Assembly (NCBI RefSeq): GCF_030272615.1
Contig: NC_081405.1
Coordinates: 21,986,047 to 22,050,046 of the forward strand
Origin: Cryptomeria japonica
Lineage: Eukaryota; Streptophyta; Pinopsida; Cupressales; Cupressaceae
Length of the DNA stretch: 64,000 nt
Reading direction: 5' to 3'
Both the position numbers and the translations under genes were made by a program. A model generated the notes under the pieces. The model was given only the letters and a program-made list of their open reading frames with translations, had not been told where the DNA came from and did no database searches. This document shows, one piece after another, positions 21,924 through 34,625 of the stretch (the stretch's first letter is position 1; the number at the start of each line of letters is the position of its first letter).

Positions 21924-22713
21924 TGTTGGCAAATGCACACTCCAACGATAAATTGTAGGTGATTGAAGGTTTTGTCATTGATGGCAACCTTGCAATCATA
22001 TGATATCGGAAAACCAAATATACCGGCACTGGCAATGACAAACTCTACATAGGCGCACAGAACACCAACAGTGAAAGGATGGATACCAGCACTCTGGCCG
22101 ACAAGAATTTTGTTGATAATATATTTTGTAATTAATTGTAAAATCATTGTAAGCCGATATGGCGAGTTGTAATATGACTCATAAATGTATGAGATCATTG
22201 TAGAACATTTATGAATAGGGTAATAGGCGAAATTATGCAGACCTAATATGAGAATTATAGGTTAAGGGTTTATGTATGAAGAAGAGCTAAAACTGGTACT
22301 GGATCTGGCATAGCAGATGCTAATTTGAAGCAGTACAAGACATTGGATTTGTATAATCCATTTTTGTAAGTCAGTGTGACTTCCTTTGTAATTGAGCAGT
22401 GAGCTCTAGGTACTTGGCCTTCCTGCATGTGTAGGCCCCTCTTGTAAAACAATAATATTCCCTTATTGGCTAGTAAGTGAATATTATGGGTCACAAATCC
22501 CATCGAGGTTTTTCCCACATCGGGTTTCCTCGTTAAACTACTATGTTATGGTGTGTTTTTCATGTGGTTGTTGTTATTCTTGTTTACTGCATTATTTTTG
22601 GTTTACCGGTACACAGTATTGATATGCTTTACATGTTTTAATTCAAATAAATTTAGAAACCAGTTAGATACTGATTCACCCCCCCCCTCTCAGTATCTTT
22701 GGGAATCCTAACA
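21924..22713 (+). repeat. 3' LTR of element B (790 bp)
   Basis: TGTTGGCAAATGC..GGAATCCTAACA, matching the 5' LTR along its length with scattered substitutions. Contains CGAGG (22504-22508) pairing with CCTCG (22528-22532), and the C-run hairpin near the end. Confidence 0.92.
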
Positions 22714-22743
22714 CACTGATCAACATCCATGCTAGTAACATGC
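22714..22743. repeat. 30-bp duplication of E sequence flanking element B
   Basis: Starts CACTGATCAACATCC and repeats 12771-12800 with one mismatch (G/A). Far too long for a copia target duplication of 5 bp. Confidence 0.9.
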
Positions 22744-25124
22744 TTCGCATATTGGTCTCTTGTCTCTACTGGGTCACTTTCCTCTTTACCTTCATTTCCT
22801 GGTTCCAATTTCCTCTACTACTATTCATTTCACCTGTAGCAGTAAACTATCTTCCATGTGTAGTCAAGGTGGTACCTACACACACACTGCCATCTTATTT
22901 TCTTCCTCTTACTGGTAGCAGCTTGTTCATCTCCTTGACCACTTTCAACTAAGGGGTGAATGATCCGATCAATATGTGACTCCCCCTAAGTCCTGCATCT
23001 CCTTTAAACTATAGGAGATATCACTTGTACATTAAATATACAATTTTGGTCCATGGTCCTCTTTTACTGCTTCTTCCACCATGCTTGTTTAGTCTCACTC
23101 TTCTTCCCCTTTTTAGCCTGGGGAGTAGGTTTCATCTTCTCCTGTTGATCGACACTTACACTTCCGGATTCAGCACCAAGACAGGAGGTAGTGCTGTAGA
23201 AGAACACATCATCCATGCTAACCTCATAACATGGGAACCTTCTGTTGTACCAGTTTTGTCTTCTTCCTCTTATCATATCATTGTGGCCATCTGTCGATCT
23301 CCTTGGATACCTTGCATGAACAGGAACACCACTCATCTTGTTCCATGTAGGTCTCTGTTGTTTGTATCCTCTATAACTGCTTCCATGTTGAGCATGACTA
23401 TTCAGCCGGTTGTTGTAGGACTGCAAGTTTTTCCTCTTGCAATCATAACTTCTATGTCTAGGTCTATTGCATTTATGACATGCAACATTAGCACTACCAA
23501 AAAAGGGGTATGCATTCTTCTTCCCCTAGATGGATTATGCTCATATGCATACAGTCTATAGCCATTTTATTTATTATGCCTAGGAAGAACACTCTATCTA
23601 TTCTTAGGCCTCATTTTACATTATTCTACCCTATGTCCATAACCTTTGCATCCAAAACAATAACCGAAGAGAGGAGGCTTATTGCTTACAAATTTATTTT
23701 GCCAAACATGAGGTGTTCTTATCGGTTTGGCATCTGCATTTTTATTTCTTTGGGAATGAATCCAGGTTTGTCCATTCTCTGTAGATCTTTCATCTATTCT
23801 CTTCTTCTGCCATGCTTGTCTTGATTTTGTGGTAGCATCATTTCTTTGTCTTCTACCAATAAAAGGTCTTCTTTCCTGCTTCCTTATTTCCTTGCTTCCG
23901 GTGAAGCTATCTTCTCCCATCTTCTCTTTTCCTTTGGGATCATCATTGTTCCTTCTTCTTGTAACACCGGTCTTCTTTCTTGTCTGCAAGTGCTCACTAG
24001 TTGTATCTAGAACAACCTTCTTCTCGGGAGCATTTCTCACTGAGAAGGTTTGGCCTTTGTTTTCTCCATTGGAGGCAAACAAAATGTCATTGCGGGGGAT
24101 ATTATTGTTGGTGGAGCATTCACTGGCACCACTTCCTAAACCTTCAGTATCCTTGGGATCCCTTTGCTCCTTCAACATTTTTTCCAAGGCATCACTGCTA
24201 CCATTAGCCTGAAATTTCACCTTGAGCTCATCTTGACACTTCTCAAAGTTATTCCAGAGAATCTCCATTTCTCCAAGCAGTTGTTGATTTTCTTCATTCT
24301 TCACTTCTAGCCTAGATGCTAGTTCTTCACACTAACACTCCTTGGTGTCTCCTTCTTGAGACATCAACTCTGAGAGGATTTTCTCAGATTCCTCAAGGCA
24401 TAGTGTTAGTCGGTTCTGCTCCACTATAGTAGCATTCTTGAATAGCTTGTATTCCCTTCTAACTCTACTGAGTTCTTCAAGTGCATTTACAAGCTCTCCT
24501 TCAAGATCAACTTCTACTTCCTCTTCTTCTTCATCTTCATTATCACTCCCAAAGACATCTTGTCGGTAGGAGTGTTCTGCATGATCATTTTCAGAAGTGT
24601 GCCTTTTATCTTCTGATTCTTGAGTCATGAAGAGGTGGGTTCCTTCATCATCATTTCTGTAGCTACCAGTGGTTTTGCCTTCATCATCTGCACATGTATC
24701 TATTGCATTGTTCTTCTCATTTTCACAAGCTGATTTGGTGGTGCAAGGTTCATTTCCATAGAGTTTCTTTAGTCTGTCCCACTGACTTTTTGCCAATTTA
24801 AACTTGTCTACTTGAACAGGAACATCACCAACGAGTCCACAGAAAATAGCCTTCATGGCTTCATCATTGCACTTGCATCTTCTTTCTTCTTCAGGACTAG
24901 TGGGAGGACTGACATTCCTAGGTAGACCATAAACAACCGACATCCATACATCAAACCCTACAGAGGATAAGAAGACTTCCAATCTACAACTCCAAACCGA
25001 ATAGTTTGCACCATCAAACACAAGAGTACGGAATGAAACTGAACAAACCATTGTGTCCTTAGGCCAGAATCTACCCAAGTTGAAGAACACTCTTCTAACT
25101 AGGAACCTAGGATTTGATACCAAT
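22744..25124 (-). pseudogene. copia-type gag with zinc knuckle, element A2
   Basis: Minus strand from 25123: VFDGANYSVWSCRLEVFLSS, VGFDVWMSVVYGL, LAKSQWDRLKKLYGNEP (DUF4219/UBN2-type capsid region), an acidic block (DNEDEEEEEVEVDLEGELV), coiled coil, then after one in-frame stop (about 24330) a basic region and one zinc knuckle beginning YCFGCKGYGHRVE (about 23625). About 500 codons share one frame with a single stop, so this is the best preserved A-family gag. A further basic segment (23064-23426) lies in another frame. Left of about 23000 it is non-coding up to the break. Confidence 0.82.
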
Positions 25125-26946
25125 TGTTAGACACAATGCACCACTAAGAGGGGGAGGGGGTGAATCAGTGGTTCTCTAAACTTTTTCTTTAGCAATACTA
25201 TGTGAACATACTAGTTATTAGATCTAAATATGAATAGACTTACCGATTAATGAGGAGACTAACTCAAATGCAAACACTCACAAGGAGACATCACATAACA
25301 CTAGCATATACGAGGAAAACCCAAGATGGGAAAAACCTCGATGAACAATGTTGCTGGAGTCTACTACTCCAATCCAGCCTCACAATAAAAGGATAGTTAC
25401 AAGTTTTAGGGGACCAACCCAAGGAGCACCAACCCCTACCTTATTTATGAGCTACAACCCAAAGGAGCACCGACCCCTGACTTTAGGGCACCAGCCCAAG
25501 GAGCTACAATCCCTACACCGAGCTACAACTCAGTGTATACAATATAAAACATCAAATACAAGGTGGTAATCTAGTTACAAGTGGATCTTGTAACAACCCA
25601 ATACAATCTTCCATGCTGATAAGGTATCTCCTCAGCCTTACCAGTTCTCTGCACACTCTAACTGAATCTTAACCAACTTATTCACTATCTTACTGGTTCT
25701 TCTCTTCTTACTCACTCCTCTCTCTCCTCACTACTACTGCTTACCGTTTCACCCTTCTCTACCGGTTCTCGCTTCCTTCAACACACTGCTACTCTCCACC
25801 AGTACTATACTTAGTCGGTCCTATGCCTACCTACTCTGTAGTTTCCCTTGCCTTTTTTCTCCCAGTATGGACACTACTAGTTCTGCTCTTCTACCAATTG
25901 AACACTTCAACGTGATTCTCCCTCACTCTTACTCTCTTCTTAGATATCTGTTGAGTGCTTAGCTATTTTTCTCTTACGTGCAGAAGTAATGCTTAGTCAC
26001 TTGACAACAACATGATCTTCTTCCCATCAGCAGCACCATCTATCTCTCAGGCTCATGTATTTATAACATAGACTTCCCACCAAAAACCAATTCAAACTTG
26101 GTGCCTTTGGGTTTTCTCCACGGATCATGAGACACACTGAATCCAATCAAATCTGATTGGATCACAAATCAAAGATGTCTATTTGTACATATCTATCATT
26201 TACGTGCCTTCCAAAACACGCCTCCTTTCTTCACCAACCTACAACCATTCTATCAGCTTTGCTCAGATAATCACCATAAATAGCCCAGTTGTCTCTATCG
26301 CCTACGTCGATCCACACAACCAATATGTCCTAGATCTCAAGCTGCACAACTCTGCAACTCTACCTCGATCTTTGTAGTCACTATTAATGTCGGGCCAATC
26401 ACAACTACCTCACCGACCTTACTTCACCGACCTGTGCAGGTTTCATCGGCCACTTCATCTTCACGTGGCATCATAGTTGGTATCCACCTCATCACACTTC
26501 TTTGTCGATTTAGCTTGGTCACTGACCATATACTCTATCAGTTCCTCTTCACTTCTAGTTAACTAATCTTGCCAGTATCTCACATTATACCGGTTAACTC
26601 CTCATGTTCGTTCTTTACTTGAACTGTCGGTGGTACACCTTGACTGGTCAACAGGCATGTCCAACCAAATCAAGCACATTCCCACAATTGGGAAGTCTTC
26701 TGCATCTATGCCTTGCATATATAACTGGTGGACTTACATACCGATTACCACTGTTGATGACACCATGTCATCATCCTTCACAAGACTCCATCTTCTGTTA
26801 GGTCAGATTCCTCTGTTTGCATCTGCTTGGCCTTGCCTTTCTCCCTAATCAATTATGTTCATTTCTCTACCAGTTTGTCATGATGACAAACACTTCACAC
26901 TGCCCTTGTACTGTCATCTCAACATGCCTTCTTTGTTGATCCGTTG
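25125..26946 (-). repeat. LTR of element A2, first part (continues at 33901)
   Basis: Adjoins the gag via a PBS in which GATTTGATACCAAT replaces GCTCTGATACCAAT. Starts TGTTAGACAC on the plus strand. At 26946 it stops after GTTGATCCGTTG, and the homologous continuation CACTACATAAC appears at 33901, so element K sits inside it. CGAGG..CCTCG hairpin at 25311-25340. Confidence 0.9.
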
Positions 26947-28984
26947 TGTTAGACACAATGCACCACTGAGAGGGCAGGGGTTGAATCAGTGGTTCTCTTC
27001 TTGTTTGTCTTTAACAATCCTATGTGAGCATACTAGTTATTAGATTTAACTATGAATAGACTTACCGGTTAGTGAGGAGACTAACTCAAATGCAAACGCT
27101 CACAAGGAGACATCACATAACACTAGCATATACGAGGAAAACCCAAGATGGGAAAAAACTTGGTGAGCAATGCTACTGGAGTCTACTGCTCCTATCTAGC
27201 CTCATAGTTAAACGCAGTTACATAGTTTAGGGCACCAACCCAAGGTGCTTCAACCCCTGACTTTAGGGCACCAACACAAGGAGCTACTACCCTTAACAGA
27301 TTTATGGGCTACAACCCAAAGGAGTACCAACCCCTACACCAAGCTACAACTCAGTGTTCATAAAGCAAACTTCAAATACATAAGTTATTATCACGTTACA
27401 AGTGAATCTTGCAACCTTATCAAATGTATTACTCTATTGGTGAAGTACTTCTCTCTTCTACCGACTCACTCTTCTTCCTTCTTTGCACCTGCTACTACTC
27501 TACTGGATTTGCACCTCATTCTTTTCACATCACTGGTTTCACACTCTACTAGTGTATTTACTACCGGTTCTTCTCTCCAACTAGTTGAAAGCTTCAACCG
27601 GGTTCACTCTCCCTCTCTTGCTCATTGAGCACTCAGCTGATCTTGTCTTTAATTGCAGAAGTCTACAACTTCGCAATAATACAATGTTCTCTCCAGCAGG
27701 AACAAACAATCTCTTAGGTCTTTTTACTTATACCCCAGGTTTCCCGCCAAACATAATTCAAAACTCAGGCGGTTAGGGTTTCTTCACCATCTTTGAGACA
27801 TACCAAATCCAATCAGATCTTGCAAGATCTGATCTTTCTGACATCTGAATGCATATCTCTTCCATAGTCATGTTTCCTTGATCACATCCTTTAATCCTGG
27901 TGATTTTCATTTTACCTTCTCAGCAAATCCTTTGGTTAGTCACAAGAAATCTATTGGGTTGTTTCCTTCATCACCTCGATCTTCTCAATCTCTTAGCTGG
28001 CTCATAGTTGTCTTTCAGACCTCAAGCCTCAAACACCTGCAATCCTTCTGCAACATGTCCCAAGATTTGAGGGGTCTTTCATTAAAGCTAACCAACCCTG
28101 CAACAACCTTATCACTTGTACATTCTATCTTTATCCAATCGCAGGTTTGCCATGTTGACTCCATGTCTACTATCTGCCAACTTGGCACTTCAAGTCAGTC
28201 CAAGTAGGATCACCGACCAACCACCTTACCGGTTCCTTACATCGGCCGGTCTGCTAACCCTTCCAGTCTCAACCATTCTACTAGTTACTTTGTCATATCT
28301 GCTCTCATCTTGAGCTATCGATGGAACTCTCAAATTGGTTTCCAGATAGGTAAGTCCAAGATATCTTATGCTACTACACCTTGCCTATACAACAGACAGA
28401 CTCATATAGTGGTTACCACTCTTGATGACACCGTGTAATTTAACCTTCAACGAGCTTCATCTTTATCAGGTGAGAACCTTTGTTTGCATCTTCTTGGCCT
28501 TTCCTTTCTCCCTAATCAATTATGTTCATCCCTCTTACTGGTTTGTCATGGTGACAAACACTTCACACTACCCTTATACTAGTATCTCAAGATGCCTTCT
28601 CTGTCAGTCCACTGCATAACCCTTATCTTATGCATTTGAGGCATTCCTTCAATTCACCGGTTCATTCTTCTCTTCCAGTGTTGATGTGATTTAGATAACA
28701 TTTTACCTCTTCATCACAAACAACCACTCAAACACCTTGCCCATTTATCAGTTAACATACTCTCCTTGCCGATGATGCACTTTGTCGGTAACCTATCCAG
28801 CTCATCTACACAAGTCTATCGGTGACTCCTGAGGTCATCTTCTTTTCCTTACTGGTGTTCTGCAACACAAGGTGATATCTAAGATATCACAAACTATACT
28901 CCTTCATAATAGTGTTGGATATACATCTCTTCTACCAGTAATCATCCCATACCACTTGACATGAATGAAAACACAATGCCAACA
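26947..28984 (-). repeat. 3' LTR of element K (2,038 bp)
   Basis: TGTTAGACAC..ATGCCAACA on the plus strand, followed by PPT sequence ATCTCCCCCTTT. Hairpin ACCACTGA (26962-26969) with TCAGTGGT (26986-26993) around the G-run. Confidence 0.92.
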
Positions 28985-30085
28985 ATCTCCCCCTTTGGCA
29001 TTGATGTCAACATTTGTAGTATTTGACATACTACAAAATTCTTTTCCCCCTTTGACACAATGACAAAGGGCCCTGTCAGGATATTATTTCTCTTTGTATC
29101 CATTGGTTACTAACAAAATTCTTTCTCCCCCTTTATCTTCATTGGATGTAACACTTCATTAGATACCACTTGTTATCTAGTCACCAACTGTTACATCTTC
29201 TCAAGTCATGGTACTTGAGATGGGTAACTTAACCATCATCTGACACCAATTGAGTAAGCGAGTCCAAAGTCAAGAAGGACTGATACCAATTGTTGATATG
29301 ATAGTGAATATTGCTCTCCTGCCGATCAACCTATAGCACCTTTGCAAATCCCATCTCCTTTAGTTTGGACAGCCAACATTCTTACCAGTTCAAGAAAGCC
29401 AACTATTCATCACAAGCACTTGAACTCCCCTGAGTCTTGCATCTCTCGGTTCTTATTTCCAAATGGGTACGCTACTGGGACTCCAATCTTCACCATATAC
29501 CAGTTTAGTTGTTAATATGTGATCATTAGATGATCCATCAACTTCATTTTTTTAAAAAAATTTTAAGCATAGCTTATGACATGATCCTCGACTTACATAG
29601 TGTCAGACAATGTTACCATCATGCCAAGAATAAAAAATAGTTAGCCCAAAAGTATGCAAGCCTGCATGATCAATAATCAAGCCAATCATATGTCATTCAG
29701 GTATTTTCCAATACCACCTGAGACATGAACTCCACATTCCAAGCTAATCAGGGCTAGTGCAATGAATTTCCAACTTCATTGTCTTACATAACCTGCAAGT
29801 ACCTGTTAGGAGTCATACCCATAACATACTACATATGCCGGTTAACACTTGATACCAATTGTTAACCATTACTTCTTGACACATGTAATGGTGATTCATC
29901 ACTGATCTGTAAGTGTGTAGTCAAGGAGACACCTACACACTCTTGTCATATTCTTCCTTTATGCCGACAACAACATGATTTTTCATATTACCTTCTTCAC
30001 AAGGGGGGTGAGTGATACATTCAAAGTGCTACTCCCCCTAAGATCCTGCATCTCCTTTAGGCCTTAGGAGATATCACTTGTGCAT
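28985..30085 (-). other. non-coding 3' region of element K with repeated polypurine tracts
   Basis: About 1.1 kb where pol would be expected; no pol motif in any frame. C-blocks at 28985, 29043, 29122 and 30031 are PPT-like on the element strand. Two copies of GATACCAATTGTT (29282-29294 and 29851-29863) match the LTR/PBS junction. Otherwise nothing recognised. Confidence 0.7.
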
Positions 30086-31830
30086 TTAATGCACAGTGCC
30101 GATCCATGGTCTTCTACCTCCATATCTACCTGGTCTCACTTTTCTTCCCCTTTTTAGTCCGGGGAGCAAGTTTTGCCTTCTTCTGCTGATGGGACCTTTC
30201 TCTTTCTGATCCTTCACCACAACCAAAAATGGCGCTATAATAGTACACAACATCCATCCCAACCTCATGATTGGGGAATCTTCTATCATACCGGTTTGAC
30301 CATCTCCTCTTGTTTTCTCATTTCTGTAGAGCATGGCCATTTTGTTGGCCTCTATGTAGCTGCAGGTTCCTCTTCCTACACTAAAGCTCTTTATGGCTAG
30401 ATCCATTGCAGTTATGACAACCAATCTTTGCATAATTGGGAGAACGAACATGCATGTATCTTCTTTTGGATACATTCTTCCTATCAGCATGTTTTCTATG
30501 AGATCCTATCTTATCCTTTCTAGATCTCATTCTACACTCCCTTACCTTATGACCATAAACATTACATGTAAAGCAGTAACCAGTAAATGATGGCATATGA
30601 ATTACATGTTTATTTTACAATGCATGAGAAGATCTTAACAGTCTTGCATCCCCATATTTTCCTTTTCGAGAAGAGGCCCAAGGTTGTCCATTATGATCAG
30701 CTCTTCCATCTACCTCATCTTCTTCTTTTCCCACACAACCTTTCCCTTGTGGGTGGTAGCATTTCTTTTCCCTCTGCCTATGGAAGGTCTCCTCAGCTGC
30801 TTTACCATCTTCCTACTTTCGATGAGGTTTTCTTCTCCCATCTCCTTACCTCTGGGATCTATATGAGAACACCTTCTTGCAGCATTGATCTTCGCCTTTG
30901 TCTGCAAGTCCACACTGGTTGTGGTTAGGTCAATCTCTTTTACAGGATCACTCCTAATTGGAGACGTCTATTCTTTGTTTTCTTCAAGCAACCACTGAAG
31001 TTTTTTGTTTCTTATTTCTAACTGAGAGGCTAGATCTTTGCACCGACATGCCTTTATGTCCTTTTTTTGAGTCTTCAACTCTGAGATGCATTTCTTCGAT
31101 TCTTCAAGGCACTTGACTAACCGATTCTATTCTACAATAGTAGCATTCTTGAATAACTTGTATTCTCTTTTAACTCTATTGAGTTCTTTAAATGTATTTA
31201 CAAGCTTTCCTTCAAGGTCAACTTCTTCTTCTTCCTCATTATTAGAAGGATCTTGATGGCTAGATATTTCTTCCATGTCTTCCTCTTCATCATCATCACT
31301 TCCCAACACATCTTGTTGAGGAGAGGTGATTGCCCAGCCACTTTTAGATTCTTGGGCCACAAGAAGTTGAGCTCCTTCATCTTCACTATGGTGGTTTCTG
31401 GAAGATCTATCTTCCTTGTCCAGATAAATATGAGATGTATTTCTCATATTTCCTTCAAATGTAGGATCTACTGTTGAGGGTTCATTTCCATAGAGCTTCT
31501 TCAATCTTTCCCATAAGCTCTTTACTATCTTACACATGTCCACCTATGAAGAGACTTCACCGGTGAGCGCACTGAGAATAGCCTGCATGGCTTCTCCATT
31601 GCACTAGTTTCTTCTTTCTTCTACACATCTAGTAGGAAAATTGATATTTCTAGGGAGACCATCAGCTACTGACATACATACATCAAACCCTAAAGAGGAT
31701 AAGAAGAGTTCCATTCTGCAACTCCAAATAGAAAAATTTGAACCATCAAATACAGGAGCAAAAGTAGATACTGAACAAACCGTTGTGTCCTTAGGTCAGA
31801 ATCTACCCAAGTTGGAGAACACTCTTCTAA
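30086..31830 (-). pseudogene. copia-type gag with zinc knuckle, element K
   Basis: From about 31800 leftwards: VFDGSNFSIWSCRMELFLSS, a stop near 31604, LWERLKKLYGNEPS, an acidic block (SDDDEEEDMEEI and NNEEEEEVDLEGKLV), coiled coil, a damaged basic region, zinc knuckle CFTCNVYGHKVREC (about 30530-30575) and a tail rich in Gly, Lys and Arg. Same domain order as A1 and A2. Several frame changes and stops; not translatable as it stands. Confidence 0.8.
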
Positions 31831-31842
31831 CTGGGAACCTAG

Positions 31843-31856
31843 GCTCTGATACCAAT
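31843..31856 (-). promoter_or_regulatory. primer binding site, element K
   Basis: GCTCTGATACCAAT on the plus strand adjoining the 5' LTR; the element strand has TGGTATCAGAGC, matching initiator Met tRNA. Confidence 0.9.
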
Positions 31857-33900
31857 TGTTAAATACAATGCACCACTAAGAGGGGGAGGGGGTGAATCAA
31901 TGGTTCTCTTCTTGTTTGTCTTTAGCAATCCTATGTGAGCATACTGGTTATTAGATTTAACTATGAATAGACTTACCAGTTAGTGAGGAGACTAACTCAA
32001 ATGCAAACACTCACAAGGAGACATCACATAACACTAGCATATACAAGGAAAACCCAAGATGGGAAAAGCCTCGGTGAGCAATGTTGCTAGAGTCTACTAC
32101 TCCAATCCAGCCTCACAATTAAACACGATTACACAGTTTAGGGAACCAACCCAAGGAGCTTCAACCCCTGACTTTAAGGCACCAACCTAAGGAGCTACAA
32201 CCCCTAACAGATTTATGGGCTACAACCCAAAGGAGCACCAACCCCTGCACCAAGCTACAACTCAGTATTCATAAATAAAAATGTAAATATATAAGTTATT
32301 ATCATGTTACAAGTGAAACTTGCAACCTTATCAAATGTCTTACTCTATCAATGAAGTACTTCTCTCTTCTACCGACTCACTCTTCTTCCTGCTCTGCATC
32401 TGTTGCTACTCTGCTGGATTTTCACCTCATTCTTTGCACATCACCAATTTGACACTCTGTTGGTGTAGTTACTACTGATTCTTCTCTCCAACCGATTGAA
32501 AGCTTCAACCAGGTTCACTCTCCCTCTCTTACTCATTGAGCACTCAACTAATCTTGTCTTTAATTGTAGAAGTCTACAACTTTGCAATAATACAATGTTC
32601 TCTCTATTCAGCAGCAACAAACAATCTCTTATGCATTTTTACTTATAGCCCAAGTTTCCCGCCAAACACCAATTCAAAACTCAGGCGGTTAGGGTTTCTT
32701 CACCATCTTTGAGACATACCAAATCCAATCAGATCTTGTAAGATATGATCTTTTTGACATTTGAATGCATATCTCCACCATAGTCGTGTTTCCTTGATCA
32801 CATCCTTTAATCCTAGTGATTTTCTTTTTACCTTCTCAGCAAATCCTTTGGTTAGTCACAAGAGATCTGTTGGATTGTTTCCTTCATCACCTTGATCTTC
32901 TCAATCTCTTAGCTAGCTCATAGTTGTCTTTCAGACCTCGAGCCTCAAACCCCTGCAATCCTTTTGCTGCATGTCCTGTGATTTGAGGGGTCTTTCATTA
33001 AAGCTGGCCAACCCTGCAATAGCCTTATCGCTTGTACATTATATATTTATCCAATCACGGGTTTGCCATGTTGACTCCATGTTGACTATCTACCAGCTTG
33101 GAAATTCAAGTCTATCCAAGTAGGATCACTGACCAACCACCTTACCGGATCCTTACTTTGGTCAGTCTACTAACCCTTCTAGTCTCAACCATTCTACCGG
33201 TTACTTTATCATATCTGCTCTCATCTTGAGCTATCAATGGAACTCTAAAACCCATTTTCAGACAAGTAAGTCCAAGATATCTTCTGCTACTACACCTTGC
33301 CTATACAATAGACAAACTCATATACCGGTTACCACTATTGATGACATCATGTCATTTAACCTTCAATGAGCTTCATCTTTATCAGGTGAGAAGCTTTGTT
33401 TGCATCTACTTGTCCTTGTCTTTCTCCTTGATCAAATATGTTCATCCCTCTTACTAGTTTGTCATGGTGACAAACACTTTACACTACCCTTGTACTGGTA
33501 TCTCAACATGCCTTCTCTGTTGATCCACTACATAACCCTTATCTTATGCATTTGAGGCATTCCTTCAATTCACCGGTTCATTCTTCTCTTCCAATGTTGA
33601 TGTGATTCAGATAACATTCTACCTGTTCATCACAAACAACCACTCAAACACCTTGCCCATTTATCAGTTGACATACTCTCCTTGCTAATGATGATCTCTT
33701 TTGATAACCTATCTAGCTCATCCACACAAGTCTACTGGTGAATCCTGAGGTCATCTTCCTTGCCTTACCAGTGTTCTACAACATAAGGTGATATCTAAGA
33801 TATTACAACCTGTACTCCTTCATAACAGTGTTGGGCATACATCTCTTATAGTGGTAATCATCCCATACCGTTTGACATCAATGAAAACACAACACCGACA
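31857..33900 (-). repeat. 5' LTR of element K (2,044 bp)
   Basis: TGTTAAATACAATG..ACACCGACA on the plus strand, aligned end to end with the 3' LTR. Many differences are C/T or G/A at former CG or CNG sites. Confidence 0.92.
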
Positions 33901-34306
33901 CACTACATAACACTAATCTCATGCACTTGAGGCATTCCTTTAATTCATCCGTTCATTCTTGTCTTCTAGTGTTGATGTGATTCAGATAACATTCTGCCTC
34001 TTCATCACAAATAACCACTCAACACCTTGCCCATTTGTCAACACATCACTTTATCAGTTGACATACTCTCCTTGCCGATGATGCACTCTGCCAGTAATCT
34101 ATCCATCTCATCCATACAAGTCAAATAGTAACTTGTGTACCAGTGAATCCTGAGGTCATCTTCCTTACCATACCAGTGTTCTACAATCACAAAGTGATAT
34201 CTAAGATATCTCAACTTGTACTTCTCCATAGCAGTGTTGCACAACCATCCCTTGTACCAGTGGTCATCCCATACCGATTAAGATCAATGACAACACAATT
34301 CCAACA
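33901..34306 (-). repeat. LTR of element A2, terminal part (continued from 26946)
   Basis: CACTACATAACACTAATC picks up exactly where 26946 left off, as judged against the intact K LTRs, and runs to ATTCCAACA at 34306. Beyond lies LTR sequence of gypsy element G. Confidence 0.9.
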
Positions 34307-34625
34307 CATCAATGCCATTCATCATCCAAATCCTCAACCCTTGTCATAGGTGGTAGTATCATTTGATCCCAAATCTCCAGCAAATTAAAAGATGTTGGAT
34401 CAAGTCCAAAGAAATAGAATGGTTGCAGAGATGTTCAATAGCTGGTTGGATCTTATAATTCAGCAAGGTTCAGACCACATTGTCAATCTAGTGAAATTAT
34501 ATGAGGATGCTATGACTATGAGCAAAGAACTAGAATTAGAGGTCATTACCTGGGAGAAAGAAAGGACCAAATGGGTAGCAGTTCTTTCACAGATGAATGA
34601 TATACAAAAATATGGAGTGATGAAA
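34307..34625 (+). repeat. 5' LTR of element G, first fragment
   Basis: Matches 49165-49474 of the 3' LTR closely and includes coding sequence equivalent to the extra ORF (RMVAEMFNSWLDLIIQQGS). It is interrupted at 34625 by solo LTR L. Confidence 0.85.
34621..34625. repeat. target site duplication of solo LTR L, left copy
   Basis: TGAAA, repeated at 38555-38559. Confidence 0.92.

Larger units (their letters stand above)
13170..22713 (+). mobile_element. non-autonomous LTR retrotransposon B with gag-like and unknown ORF
   Basis: Bounded by matching LTRs (13170-13957 and 21924-22713), with PBS and PPTs in place. The interior holds a coiled-coil plus zinc-knuckle gag segment and a long ORF of unknown function; no protease, integrase, RT or RNase H was found. 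Removing solo LTR C leaves about 5.1 kb of interior. No 5-bp target duplication is visible: left flank CCAAT, right flank CACTG. It would need another element's enzymes to move, likely a copia/Sirevirus relative given PBS and LTR style (inference). Confidence 0.85.
26947..33900 (-). mobile_element. gag-only LTR retrotransposon K (TR-GAG type)
   Basis: Complete two-LTR element on the minus strand: 5' LTR 31857-33900, PBS, gag, non-coding spacer, PPT, 3' LTR 26947-28984. The 2.87-kb interior encodes only gag. Non-autonomous elements of this layout are known as TR-GAG. It sits in the A2 LTR, which resumes at 33901. Expected duplication site: right CACTA, left CGTTG; the phase fits, but the left copy differs by three transitions. 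LTR copies differ by several percent, so the insertion is old. Confidence 0.87.

Noticed and set aside
22740-22952. Plus-strand open frame rich in Leu, Phe and Ser
   Set aside because: Antisense of the A2 non-coding/gag region; hydrophobic composition comes from reading A/G-rich sequence backwards.
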